DNA from: Emergomyces orientalis
Lineage: Eukaryota > Ascomycota > Eurotiomycetes > Onygenales > Ajellomycetaceae
Length of the DNA stretch: 64,000 nt
Reading direction: 5' to 3'
Assembly: GCA_002110485.1 (NCBI GenBank)
Contig: MOWL01000027.1
Location: 124,001-188,000, forward strand
Shown here: one piece after another, positions 32,204 through 42,976 of the stretch
Position numbering within the stretch: position 1 is the stretch's first letter
Layout of the letters: the number at the start of each line of letters is the position of its first letter
Notes under the pieces: model-generated
Seen by the model: only the letters and a program-made list of their open reading frames with translations
Database searches by the model: none
Told to the model about the DNA's origin: nothing
Translations under genes and position numbers: made by a program

Positions 32204-33503
32204 TCAGAAGACAGCCAGTGTCCTCAACCAACCACCAAGTCGTAGGCTCAACAGACGTCCTAAATTTGTTGACCCGTCTTCTTCCACCTTGACATCTTCC
32301 ATATCTCGAAGGATATTCTCTATGTACTCCCCTGCGCCGCTGAGTTTGAGAATAAGAGCAATCGCACGGTGAACTTTGAGTAGTCGAGGGGAAGGGGGGT
32401 CGATAGTACGGCTCGGGCTAAGGGTAAGTGTACGAGTAATGGGAAGTAATCGATCACGAAGAATAGGGTCCCTTTCTGTCGATCTAATTGTGTACCGGTT
32501 GTACACCCCTTCTATGGGCTCGAAATATATTTCAAATTCACCGAATAGCCGATGATAGTGATGGGTTAACGTCAGGGCATTTTTCGGACTGTCAATATCT
32601 TGGCCCTCAATAAGGTGAGTGATTCCGGGTTCGAACATAGACAAGATTTGGATTACGTTCTTCTTCGAGTCACTCTAGGAGTCAATGTCAGTAGGGCCGA
32701 GTGTGCTTTTATAATAGGATGTCCATACCAATTCTGTATTTCCTGACGCCATAGAGTTTAGCGAATGAGGAAGTATGTGAGCAACTTCTAGATACTCGAA
32801 GTCACCAGATTCGTTTCGGAGAAGTTCTCCATCATCATCTTTGCTCTCAATCCCATCTTGCTTTATTCGCCGCTGGGCTTCTTTCCTATCAAACCGATGG
32901 GTGACGACACAACGATGATGGTCGCGGATAAGACAACTCTGTCGGAGGATAGACACGCGCTGCGTTATACCTGTTGGTGTGGACGCCTGAATTGAGGAGA
33001 GTGAAATGGGTGTCGGCTGAGGTGTCTTCACCGATGAGGCCCTGACTGAACAGGCTGAGTTAACCGGTTTTATCAGCCATAATGATATGTACTATAATGA
33101 ACTTACGTGGAGTAAAAAAATTATCAACCATGTAGTCGGCAAAAAGCTCGACAGCGCTCCGAACTTCATTTTTCTTGTCTGTATCAAATGAGGAGAACCC
33201 ATCGAGATAAGCTAACGCAAGAGAGATATCAGGCTCGACAGTATTCCCATCCAGATGTTCATGAATATACAAAATGAAGAAGTTCAGGAAGGCATCCTTT
33301 GATTGCGCATGCACATGTTCGAATGTTGCGTTGATTAGCATCGCGGGCATGTAGCCCCTCCGTCCGGTTTTTTCTGCGCCATAATCCTCAATCAGCTTAT
33401 TGAGAATGCCACTTGCTGCCTTATTTTGTTGCGAAGTTAAGGAAAAGGGCTCTGAAAAATCTAGGAACCCTTCTAATGATGACTTGTGTCGATGGAAAGC
33501 CAT
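32204..33503 (-). CDS. HNH-endonuclease-like protein, one intron, one in-frame TAG
   Basis: Exon 1 (33503-33107) encodes an acidic/helical N-terminus (MAFHRHKSSLEGFLDFSEPF). Intron 33106-33046 (61 nt, GTAAGT donor, TTCAG acceptor) joins it in frame to exon 2 (33045-32204). The HNH_2-like core reads RDHHRCVVTHRF, LEVAHILPHSLNSM and, after a Gly-Gln-Asp-Ile-Asp turn, NALTLTHHYHRLFGEFEIYF. The total is 413 codons including the stop and an internal TAG at 32675-32677, in the linker between the second and third HNH segments. Without the TAG it would be full length for fungal HNH proteins of this kind. It lies between the Tc1-like element and LINE3. The composition is not TG/CA-skewed. The true role is unknown; it could be a solitary nuclease or part of a former mobile element. 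Confidence 0.65.
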
Positions 33504-33629
33504 TGTCGATGGGTTTGCGCATCAATATTGTGGGGCGGTCTGAGATTGGGTTGGAGGCCAGGGTGGCCGAATACTAGCTACTGTGGAGCACGTGGTGAGC
33601 TAGGCCGGAATAGGGGAAGAGCCTTGACT
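33504..33629. other. Promoter side of HNH gene, target of LINE3
   Basis: The 126 bp between the HNH start codon and the LINE3 target duplication are GC-rich, without ORF support. LINE3 landed close to the HNH 5' end, so it may have removed or displaced upstream promoter elements. Confidence 0.4.
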
Positions 33630-33642
33630 AGTGCCAAGGCTG
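33630..33642 (+). repeat. LINE3 target-site duplication, left
   Basis: AGTGCCAAGGCTG, repeated at 39322-39334 directly after the (TAA)n tail. Confidence 0.92.
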
Positions 33643-33654
33643 CAACCTCTTGCG

Positions 33655-35226
33655 ATGAGCCATCCCGACAGGTATATCGCGATCACGCCGTCCTCTCTTC
33701 GCTCGGCGAAGAAGAGGCCTCTTTCTACCTCCGTAGCTTCCACAGGCTCCTCCCAAGAGCCCCCCCCGGCCCCAACCGTCGCGCCCAGAGACGCGCCTCA
33801 GAAAGAACCATCTGCCACCGTACAACAGCAGGATAGGCCTGACACCGCCCCAAGCCTCCCCTCCTGGGAGGGACCTACTGCTACCCCGATAGCTAAGAAT
33901 TCTACAGATCTGACAGCCTACAAGCTAAGCACACTTCTTGATCATGCAGAAAACGCATTCTTGATCGCGCTTGTCCAGGTCCTTGAATACTGTAATCAGA
34001 TCTCTGCACTAATTGAACTGACACTTCTTCTTTTTGAGACAGCTCACCCCATACAAGGCTCTGCACTAAGACAGGCCCTCGGCAACGGTATCGCTAAAGC
34101 CATCCAAGGACATACCTACCCTCAAAAAGACCCCTATTCTAAGACATATGCCTCTTCCGCCGCGCCAAAGAGACATTCTCTAGAAAAGCTCCCTCAAACT
34201 GTTCCCGCAGTTGGACAACCAGACAAGAAACGGGTCCTATGAGCCTCTAGGCCCATTCTTCAAGGATCCGCTGACAAACGCGTGATGATCAGACTAGCAG
34301 CGAATCACTCAGCCCGAGACTCAGACCCTCAAGCCATACAGGAAAGAGTCCGCGCTCTACTACCAGACCCTACCTGGATCACCGATGTCTGGCACTGCCC
34401 CTCAGGCATTACCCTGGCCACCTCCTCCCCAGCCAACGCCGCAGCCGTGCTTGAAAGAGCCAGCCAACTCAAGACCTCCATAGGAGACTGCCATGTTGAA
34501 TGACAAGAGTCCTGGGTCACTTTTGTAGTCGACCCAATCAAAAAGTCTACCCATTGCTTCAACAGAGAGAATATCTTCTCAATCCCAGTCACAGACAACA
34601 TGCTTCTCTCTGAAATACGCGGAGCTGCACACCAGGCACCAATCATGCAATGTAACTGGACAAGAAAATCTCTGGACTCTAATACTGAGGAAGGCTTCGC
34701 CTGGGTCAGAGTCCAGGCCTCTGAAGCTCACCTCTTTCCAAACAAACTACACCTCTTTAGCCGTCCAGTAATGGTTAATAGAATTAAGAAGTCCCCTAAG
34801 ATTCCATCCTGCAATAGATGCCATGGCTTCCACATGGAGAGGAACTGCGCACGTCCCTTACACTGTCAGACCTGCAGCAAACTTGCCCACCTAGGCGAAT
34901 GCCAATCCCCACTTCAATGCTGCAACTGCTGCGGTCCTCACCCTTCCTCTAATATAGAGTGCCCTGCCAGACCAAAAGTAGTCTCAGGACAACTAGAACA
35001 TATCCCCCGTAGACAACTACACAATATCTGCAAGGCAGGCAAGAATGCCTTCTCTCTATTACACCAACTCCCCACGCAAGAGAAGACCCGTGAAACTGAC
35101 TCTTTCACTCAAAGTCATTCCTCTTCATCAGCCTCAAATACTGTTCTAAGCTCACAAGCTAATCAGACAGACTCTTCTACTCAAAGAAGTTCAAGCAATA
35201 CCTTAAGCCAGAGCTTCTATCTATGA
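33655..35226 (+). pseudogene. LINE3 ORF1 (gag-like, zinc knuckles)
   Basis: ATG at 33655 (MSHPDRYIAITP) begins a 523-codon frame with a Pro/Ser/Thr-rich N-terminus, an RNA-binding-like middle (TWITDVWHCPSGITLATS) and three Cys/His knuckles (CNRCHGFHMERNC, CQTCSKLAHLGEC, CCNCCGPHPSSNIEC). Two internal TGA at 34240 and 34501 lie in otherwise uninterrupted coding sequence (RVL.ASRP and HVE.QESW). The terminal TGA at 35224-35226 overlaps the ORF2 ATG at 35223. Its role is the RNA-binding component of the LINE ribonucleoprotein. Confidence 0.87.
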
Positions 35227-38200
35227 GTACCAGACCATACCAAAACTCTACACTGACCATTTTTCAAGCCAATGTAGACAAACAATCAAATGCTCATGAT
35301 ATTGCCCTCTCACTCACAGATGAGAAAGGGTGTGATATTATAGCAATTCAGAAATCATGAATTGTCAATGATCTCTCTACTCATCTCTCAAAAAGTCATT
35401 CTTCATATATTTGCTTCACCCCTCTCTTCTTGAACTGGCTCAAACGCCCCCGAGTTCTTCTATATATACACCGTGGCAGAGCCCTAGCACCCGTCCAAAC
35501 CCTAACAGACATATCCAGAGACCTACTCTGTGTCTCCATTAAAATCTCCAGATATAAAAGAGCCAATATCTACAATATCTATAATGCTTCTACCAGCTCT
35601 ACAGACCCAGGCCAAGGTCTTTGGGACTTCCTTCATCTCTCTACAGATTCCAACCCTGCTATCGCCCCATGGCTTGTTGTAGGGGACTTCAATATCAGGC
35701 ACGCAGATTGGGACTCTACAACTGGCCACAGGCCGCAGAATGGAGAAGACCTACTCAATCTAACTCTCTCACAAGATCTACAACTTCTAAACCCAGTGGA
35801 CAGCCCCACTCACCAGAGAGGAGAAACTCTCGATCTATCCTTCTGCCTAGCTGATGCAACCTGCCGTGTCGCTCCAGAGCTGCACTCCACCTCAGATTAT
35901 GAGACTCTACTCACCTCTATAACTAATCTCCAAAACAGACCAACAGCTGACAAGAAACCCAGCCTTGCAACATGCAATGTAGAATGCTTTCTACAGCTTC
36001 TCTCTCTGCTTACCTCTCTAACATCTCTGAATGTTGAGGAAGAGGCTCTAGACCTTGTTAAGTCTCTTCAACAGGCACTATTAGGCTCTTGCCCCTCCAC
36101 ACAGGGCGCTCAAGGCCACCGGGCCCCCTGGTGGACAGACACAGTTAGAGCTGCAAGACGCAACTTCCACCAGGCCCGCAGACTTGGCCCCTGCATTGAA
36201 GAACAACAACTCTTCCATAAAGAAATCAGAAAGACCAAGAAAGCCTGGAATTGAAAATGAATTGAAGAAGCATCATCTCTTTCAGAGATATATCAGATTG
36301 TCAAATGACACAAGTATCAACCTCAAGACCAATCCCCCCCACTAAAATGCACAGATGGGACTCTGGAGCAATCCCCCACAGGCAAAGCAGCCCTGCTCCG
36401 TGATACCCTTCTAGCCAGACAATTGGACGCGGAGGACATCCCCCCTGATACACCAGTTGTCCCAGAACAAGATATTCAATGGGCACCTATCACTAAAAAT
36501 GAAGCATTTTGTGCTACCTGCCAGACCCCTAGCACCTCTCCAGGCGCTGACGGGGTCCCGGCCAGATTTCTGAAAACTGCCTGGCCAGCCCTAGGAGAGC
36601 GCATCACACAACTCTTCCAAAACTGTATCAACAAAGGAATACACCCGCAAGCCTTTAAAAAGGCAGAGATAGTTATTATACTGAAAGCAGGAAAGCAGAA
36701 TTGTACTCTCTCAAAATTCTATCACCCAATTGCACTCCTCTCTTGTCTTGGAAAAGAACTTGAATGCCTTCTTGCCAGATGACTCTCATACCTCGCTATA
36801 CACTACCAGATTCTAGGAAAAGATCAATGTAGTGCAGTACAGCATTGCTCAGCAACAGATCTTACCACAGCGCTGGCCTGTGATGTACAAGAACTCTGGA
36901 ATCAGAAAAAACTTGCTGGAATCATAACACTAGATGTCAAAGGCGCCTTCGACGGGGTTCTGCGAAACTGTCTAGTAACCCGACTTAGAGGGCAGGGCTG
37001 GCCCACCTGCATCATCAATTGAGTCAAATCCTTTCTTCTCCAAAGAACCGCTAGAATTCAACTAGACAATATTCAGTCAGACACCTTTTCTATTCTCTGT
37101 GAACTCTCACAGGGCTCTTCAGTCTCTTCTATTCTCTTTTTACTCTATCTTGAGCCTCTCCTCCGGCTCTCCAAGGGCCGCTTTGGATACACCAATGACA
37201 TAGCAATTCTAAAAAGCGGAAGAGATCTGGAAGCAGTAGAAGATAAACTTCAAAATGCTCTAAGAAGCACACTGAACTGGGGTAATGATAATGATATTCA
37301 CTTTGACTTGGATAAAACAGAACTACAATATCTACATAGAAAAAGAATCTATACTGAATCTTCACTGCAAGTAGAAGATCACACTATTACTCCAAATGAC
37401 ACTATCAGGTGGCTTGGGATATTCTTTGACAGAAAACTACAATTTAGAGAACACATTCACCAGGCCTGCATTAAAGCCAGAATAATCACTCAACATGTCA
37501 AATCTCTTAATGAGGTCTTCTTTGAAATCTCAACTCTTCTACTTAGACAGACAGTTCAAGGCTGCGTCTTCAGCTCTCTATTTTATGGAACAGAAACATG
37601 GCTCTCTGAACACACATCCAAAGAGTCAGTCAACAAGATACAGATCATCTTTAATCTAGCTGCAAGGGCGGTTCTTCCAGTCTACAAAACAACCCTGATC
37701 CCAGTCCTCCTTCGGGAATCCGGCTGGGGCCCTGCTTCAGCGTGGCTCGAACGAATACATAACAGGCTCACAGTTAGAGTAGCTGCCGCGGACCCGTCGC
37801 ACCCTCTCTGCAGAAGGTGGTCCACCTCTTGTTTTAAATGGATCCGGAGAAACATCAAGATATCAACATGCTCTACAATAACCTCCCCACCGCCCTGGGA
37901 GCTCCTCTCAGAGAAAGACCGAACACGTAGAGCTCAGGAAATTGGCACAGTCAGATGAGAGAAAGGTCCGTCTTTCTTCAAGAACTGACTAAACAAGAAT
38001 GTCTTCTCACTGGACATGGTAGTCTACTCAGACGGGTCAAAGAACCCCACTGGACAGGCCAGCGAAGGCTACTGCCTATACCGCAGGCAGACCTCTCTCT
38101 CTACATTTGGTAAACTTCCACTAGGCTCCACCGCGGAAGTATACGATGCAGAGGTTCTAGCTGCAGTGGCTGGTCTCCAAGCTGCAATACAACACCCTTT

Positions 38201-38918
38201 TGCCACTTTTGCCAGAAATATTATCATAGCTCTTGACAACAAAGAGGCAGCTCTCAGATTGCACTCTCTTCTTCCTACAGATACATCGGCTGCCGCATTT
38301 AAGGAATTCCAGGACCTCCGGGACTCCTGGACGAGTTCCGCCTCTAACACAAGTAGGCCCCGTCAGATTATCATCAGATGGTGCCCCAGCCATGCGGATA
38401 TCGAAGGCAACAAAACAGCAGATAGATTAGCAAAACAGACTACACTCATGGACTACACACCCCAAGAAATGACTATTGCCCGGGCAAAGCTAGCCACGCG
38501 AGAGCTCTTTCAAACTGCTGTTGAGAAGTACTGATTCTCTCTCCCAAAAAACCCATACCTCGGGCCTAAATCACCCATAGATATATGTCCCCCGCCAGAG
38601 CTCTCCCTCCCCCGCCAGCATCTCGGCTCCCTACTCGCGGCGAGAACAGGCCACGGAGACTTCACCGCCTATCATGAAAGATGGAACCATCAAGACACCC
38701 TTCTTACATGTGCCTGTGGATGCAAGAAAACACCAGAACACTTCTTCTTCTGCTGGAAAGGAAGAAGACTCAGCCAGTTTAACACATCATCTCCACCACT
38801 CTGCACAAGCCCAAAAGAGACACTTAACTGGATACTTAGCACTAAGGCGGGAGCAAAATCCTTTGCTAGCTGATGCTCAAAAACTTCCTTCTTCATCAAA
38901 ATTCAACACTGATTCTAA
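35223..38918 (+). pseudogene. LINE3 ORF2: endonuclease, RT, RNase H
   Basis: One frame of 3.7 kb runs from ATG 35223 to the TAA at 38916. AP endonuclease: VVGDFNIRHADWDS and STSDYET. RT: SPGADGVPARFLK, TLDVKGAFDGVL, GSSVSSILF (two Pro changed to Ser) and GYTNDIAIL (family Ala-Asp-Asp changed to Thr-Asn-Asp). RNase H: YSDGSKNPTG, DAEVLAAV, ALDNKEA and HADIEGNKTADRLAK. A CACGCKKTPEHFFFC finger follows. TGAs at 35358, 36252, 36258, 36306, 36780, 37020, 37956, 37986, 38532, 38871 and 38910 mostly occupy Trp positions (AWN.K.IEE, IIN.VKSF, EKY.FSLP); about 25 other Trp codons are TGG. No frameshift. The loss of the first Asp in the RT box makes this copy inactive. Confidence 0.9.
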
Positions 38919-39301
38919 ACTGATAGTCACTCTCTCTATCTCTTCTCTATGTCATCTCTCTTCACTCACTTTTCTTCTTTCTGCTTCTACACTTGCTATA
39001 TCTCTTTCTCTATTACTTCTCTTCACACCCAGGCGACTACACTCGCTCGGGCCTTAACAACTCTGCTTTGAGGTCCCTTCAACCTCATATGTACTGGTGC
39101 TCCACCCCAGCTGCACCCCAATCAGAACCTCCAGGAAGGAGGATAATGTGTAATATACAATACAGTAGGGCTTCGGCCAACTAGAACCCGTCAGGCAGTA
39201 GACTAGCTACTGCGCTGGCGCGCCTGATACCCCTAGGGAGGTTCTGTGGCCGAGGCGGTCTGCTTAGTCAGCCGCTTACGTGTCTCCAGGCGTTAAATAG
39301 T

Positions 39302-39321
39302 TAATAATAATAATAATAATA
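39302..39321 (+). repeat. (TAA)n tail of LINE3
   Basis: Six to seven TAA units directly before the right target duplication (39322-39334). Confidence 0.92.
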
Positions 39322-39334
39322 AGTGCCAAGGCTG
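39322..39334 (+). repeat. LINE3 target-site duplication, right
   Basis: AGTGCCAAGGCTG, identical to 33630-33642. Confidence 0.92.
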
Positions 39335-39488
39335 ACCTCCATGGCACCTTTATCGGCCAGTCGGTTCCATGTCGGGCCGAGCATTGTGAGAAGGTATTAT
39401 AATTGCCCAGCGGCGTTACAAAATCTCTCCATGCACAGAGCTTTCAATACAGCAAATTCCAATTAGGATGATGTATGGCCAGCCATAC

Positions 39489-40728
39489 TTAGTCTTCTAC
39501 TCTATCCTGATGGTATTCTCTGTGCAGCATATCTGTGCCCACATGTGCAACCCATTCGCGGATGTCCTGAATGAACCGTCGGGTAGTTCCCCTTTTCACC
39601 CCCTGTTCGATAAAGAACTCAGGGTCTTGGTCTTCCGAAACCAGCTCAAGGTCAAGATGATGTGCCAGTGTCACTTCGCATGCTTTTCTGAAATCAGCTT
39701 TGTATGTCTCGTCATTCACCTTCGATTCCAGCCACTTGCAGTAATCCCTCACAGCTATATCTCGCGGTCCTGGTATCACCAGACGCTCGTTAGAAGCTGA
39801 AGGTTTGAGTGACATAGCCACAGACGCACTCGATGTCTGTGCTGGCAAAACATTGATGCTGATTGGAGGGTATGGCACTCCTGTCTCAGGTAAGCTACTG
39901 GCATTTTTATACCTCTTGTCTGCCTGGTGTCGATTCTCCCGGTACAGGTCCCGACGGATGCCACCAGGAACGTCATCATGACCCTCTAGAGTACCGCCAT
40001 CGTTGACATACTCAACAAGCCGTGCCAGATGAGAGGACTTTAGTTTGTAATGCTGTTTGTCACTGGGGTCTTCCCAGCACCAAGAAGACTGGCATGAGCA
40101 CGCCTCACATTGCATACGCTCATAGACAAACCTCCAGTCCGATGGCCGTCCAGTGCTGTTTTCTTCTGTGAAGCAGATTGCTCCACCTCCGGAGCTGCCT
40201 CTCCACTGGTGTCCAGTCAACGTTAATAGAGTTATAGTGCTTTTCAAGGTTATTCTGTGAATGATCATTTACAGATACAACAATGTCTGTACCATCCGAT
40301 CAAATACGCTGATTACACCTTTCCATGTGTAACGAACTTTCCATCTTTGGCTTCAGAATCTCCGTCCAGTAATCACTAGGTGTAACAACCAAGTCCTGCT
40401 CAGTATCTCTGCACACAGATTTACGGTTGAGTACGATTTTCCACGCGATTGTGTAGCAAATATATCTTGGCGGATTCTCTTAATATTCGCCTTCCTGGTC
40501 CCATTCAGCCAATGGGAGAAAGCCGAGCTGATCTGGTTCCTGCAAGGTAGGGTGCGGGGAGGGACTGAAAGAATATTGGGTTGACGGCGTGCCACCAAAA
40601 TGCCCTGGGGTGGGGGCGTAATACAGGCTTTCATCCCATGGAACAAGCGTCTGTGTCTGAGAGGTGGTATCAAGGTCGAAGACGCTGTTCGTCATTGTCG
40701 GATGAAGTGGCACCGGCAAACCTAGCAT
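39489..40728 (-). pseudogene. Multicopy Eurotiales-type hypothetical gene, less mutated copy
   Basis: The minus-strand frame from 40728 (MLGLPVPLHPTMTNSVFDLD) continues past a TAA after EGEY and a TGA after QRI to about 40160. Conserved blocks include LNRKSVCRDTEQDLVVTPSD, YWTEILKPKMESSLH and SVNDHSQNNLEKHYNS. After a deletion of roughly 30-60 codons (present in the 12.3-kb copy) the frame shifts to 40220-39489, with CEACSCQSSWCWEDPSDKQH, EGHDDVPGGIRRDLY, PGPRDIAVRDYCKWLE and EDQDPEFFIEQGVKRGTTRR. I recall similar proteins present in many copies in Aspergillus-like genomes; no function is known to me. Its promoter (40730-41040) is homologous to 12860-13160. Alternatives are a transposon passenger gene or a host multigene family. 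Confidence 0.6.
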
Positions 40729-41044
40729 TTGTCGTGGGATATTAGCCTGAAATCTACGGAATCAGGCATGAATGGCAAGTGGGAAGGGTTTGTTTGAGTA
40801 GAACAAGTACTGTACTGTGGATTTTGGTTCTCCTGCTTGTCTCTGCAGAAGCTCCTGGAAATGTTTTGTCTCTTCCAGTGTAACTCAATGAACGTTGAAG
40901 AGAGGAAGCCGGAATGGGTACTGTCGCAGATTGCCAGATCAAACTGTTGCTACGCTTTCACCCTATGCATGGAACCTTCCAGCAACCATGTATATACCAT
41001 ACGTGTATTATTTTTGATACATACTTGAACGTGTTCAGAACAGA

Positions 41045-41990
41045 ACATTGTTCATTCCAGAAATAGACCATGCCAAGGAACTAACCATATATGGTTAGAA
41101 AACTTACATAATTAGGGTTGGAAACCAAACATGAAATGCGGTCATATGGAATCCAATTTCGAACGCTACTGTACATACCGTAACTGTCTCTGCTCGTGCT
41201 CCGCACCCACCGAATAACTGCCTTCATTTGTGCCGCCCACCATTCTGACAGCGCTCCTTTTTTAAACTAATTTCAGATAGAATGAACTACATTATTATAC
41301 TCGATCTTCGGAAAATACTTAGAAATATTCCCAAAACAAAAAAATTAGAGTATGTAGTAGTAGATTTTCTAGATTTTTCCGTCGGTATTGAAAATTGAGG
41401 CAATTGCTTATAGAAGGATTATGTGCAAATATTTAGTACAAGTATGACGCTGACCTTGAAGACTTAGTTTGCCTTCTGGGCGTCTTTCCTCCATTTCTTT
41501 ATTTTCTTCCATCCTCCTCTTCTCCTCTGCAAGCTTCTTCCTCTTCGCCTCGCCCCATCCGCTGACCCCTTCCACGACCCTTCATAATGATGTGTAACAA
41601 GTATCTCCCCGATGATCATTTTGGAGCGTGGCAAAGGCATTCCCCGGCATTACAGTCACATTGCCAAGGATTCTAGGTCTCTTTCACCTTGCAATATCCC
41701 GATCACTAACTCGCCTCCCCAACATCAGACTCAAAGTGCATACCAAAGCTACGAGAAACCATACACCTCATACACAGCACTTTCTTGTACCCGGAACATT
41801 TCAATCAATAGAGAAGGAATGAGATGAAAGTTATAGAGAATCAGAAACGAGCCATTTAGATCGAATGTCTCAAAATTTGAGAAAGTTCTTAAATATATGA
41901 GAAAAGTTATACAGATTGAAAACAGCTCTGAAATGAATATAATTTAAGTTTAATATGCTAAACTTAAGGGTTAATAGTTCTAGTTGTAAC
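41045..41990. other. No supported gene
   Basis: Mixed AT-rich sequence with pyrimidine runs (41490-41580). Two short overlapping ORFs at 41612-41827 have no motif. No tRNA or repeat identified. Confidence 0.35.
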
Positions 41991-42016
41991 GGTAGGCCGC
42001 TTGGGCCGGCCAGGCG

Positions 42017-42037
42017 CGGCTGGCATGGAGCCAGCCG
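42017..42037. repeat. GC-rich hairpin
   Basis: CGGCTGGC and GCCAGCCG are reverse complements with a 5-nt loop. It lies just before the inverted-repeat unit at 42080-42347. Confidence 0.5.
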
Positions 42038-42050
42038 TCCTATGGTCGTT

Positions 42051-42347
42051 TGGCCTAGTGGTTAGACTACTAGTAGTGGTATCGAATCTGTCGGATCCGT
42101 TATATTGCCAGTATTCAAGACATTCTTATTCAGTACATTCTTATTCGCCAAAAATGGTTGTTCCATTGAATGATATTACTGGCCCGTAAATCGGCGAACC
42201 ACGCCCATTCGCTTATTCTTAGTTCCTTGGCTCGCACATAGCGAAAGAGTCATATATATTATATTATTTCATAGCTAGTTAGTAAAGGAATCAATTGAAG
42301 CATACATATATTAATATTGGCAATATAACGGATCGCTGAATCCGATA
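42051..42347. repeat. Inverted-repeat element with tRNA-promoter-like sequence
   Basis: The segment 42080-42115 and the reverse complement of 42313-42347 match over about 35 positions with few mismatches (core TTATATTGCCA / TGGCAATATAA). They enclose about 200 bp of AT-rich DNA with no ORF. Overlapping the left arm, TGGCCTAGTGG (42051-42061) resembles a Pol III A box and GGTATCGAATC (42078-42088) a B box. Their spacing is shorter than in a normal tRNA. It could be a small non-autonomous element (MITE- or SINE-like) or a folded-back insertion. Confidence 0.45.
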
Positions 42348-42350
42348 CCT

Positions 42351-42976
42351 AGCTAGCTACGTACAAAATATATGGGCTTTATGTGAAATTTAGTGTGCTA
42401 GCCAAGAATATTATACGTAATCAATAATAAACGATTATAGGGGTGCGTAGAACGGATTCTGCCACTTATATCCGCCGTAGGATTTACGATGGATATACGG
42501 CCGATAAGCCGTTTTTCCGACAAGTGGCCATGACAATATCGATGCTATTTTCGGAGGGGATTCGTTATTAACATGCTCTTTTAGACTACTGTGTCTCTGA
42601 CCTAGAGTATCTTACTTGTTGTATTGAAGGTATTAATCATTCTAAAGTATCTATTAGACCGTCAATCCCGCTGTGTATTACCTCAGTAGCTTTTATCTGA
42701 CAAGCTCATATCAAAGGTACAGGTTATGATGGTTTGGAAAGCGAAGGCACGGTTACCATACAAATTGTAAGCATTTACAAGACTCAAATCTTCAAACCAC
42801 CACTACTCAATCAATGTTGAAGAGCTCATGACTGTTTCTATCACAATCATTGAGAAGCAGACTGTCATGATTTCTTAAAAATTATTTAAATCTCATATTA
42901 TAACTTGTACAAGAGTCACCAAAGGAACAAAGAATGTTCACTTTGCTGTGGACATCATATGAGAAGGTAAATTTAT
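42351..42976. other. No gene; contains a nested hairpin at 42461-42528
   Basis: GCCACTT (42461-42467) pairs with AAGTGGC (42522-42528), and GCCGTA with TACGGC inside it. The rest is AT-rich without coding support. Confidence 0.4.

Larger units (their letters stand above)
33643..39321 (+). mobile_element. LINE3: near full-length Tad/I-like LINE with RNase H (5.7 kb)
   Basis: A perfect 13-bp duplication bounds an element with only 12 bp before the ORF1 ATG, two ORFs overlapping by ATGA, a 3' UTR of about 400 bp (38919-39301) and a (TAA)n tail. It is GC-richer than LINE1/2/4 and belongs to a different lineage because it keeps a C-terminal RNase H. Thirteen premature TGA and no TAA or TAG occur across both frames. 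The perfect duplication indicates a relatively young insertion; the RT active site is nevertheless mutated. Confidence 0.93.

Noticed and set aside
33486..33836. Plus-strand ORF across the HNH 5' end and the LINE3 start
   Set aside because: It crosses the LINE3 target duplication and overlaps the genuine ORF1 in another frame.
13723..38918. UGA reassigned or read through as tryptophan in these elements (a nuclear or mitochondrial-like code)
   Set aside because: It fits the many TGAs at Trp sites and the absence of TAA/TAG. However, in Gypsy TGAs equally replace conserved Arg residues next to catalytic Asp, catalytic Asp residues are lost in parallel, and the 12-kb/40-kb alignment shows a CpC/CpG transition process sufficient to create TGA. 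Kept only as the alternative to test.
39230..39300. tRNA-Ser/Leu-like sequence (TGGCCGAGGCGG) in the LINE3 3' region
   Set aside because: Only the A-box resemblance holds. There is no anticodon arm or B box, and it lies inside the LINE3 3' UTR.
42041..42100. tRNA gene
   Set aside because: A- and B-box-like words are present, but the distance between them is too short and no acceptor stem pairs around them.
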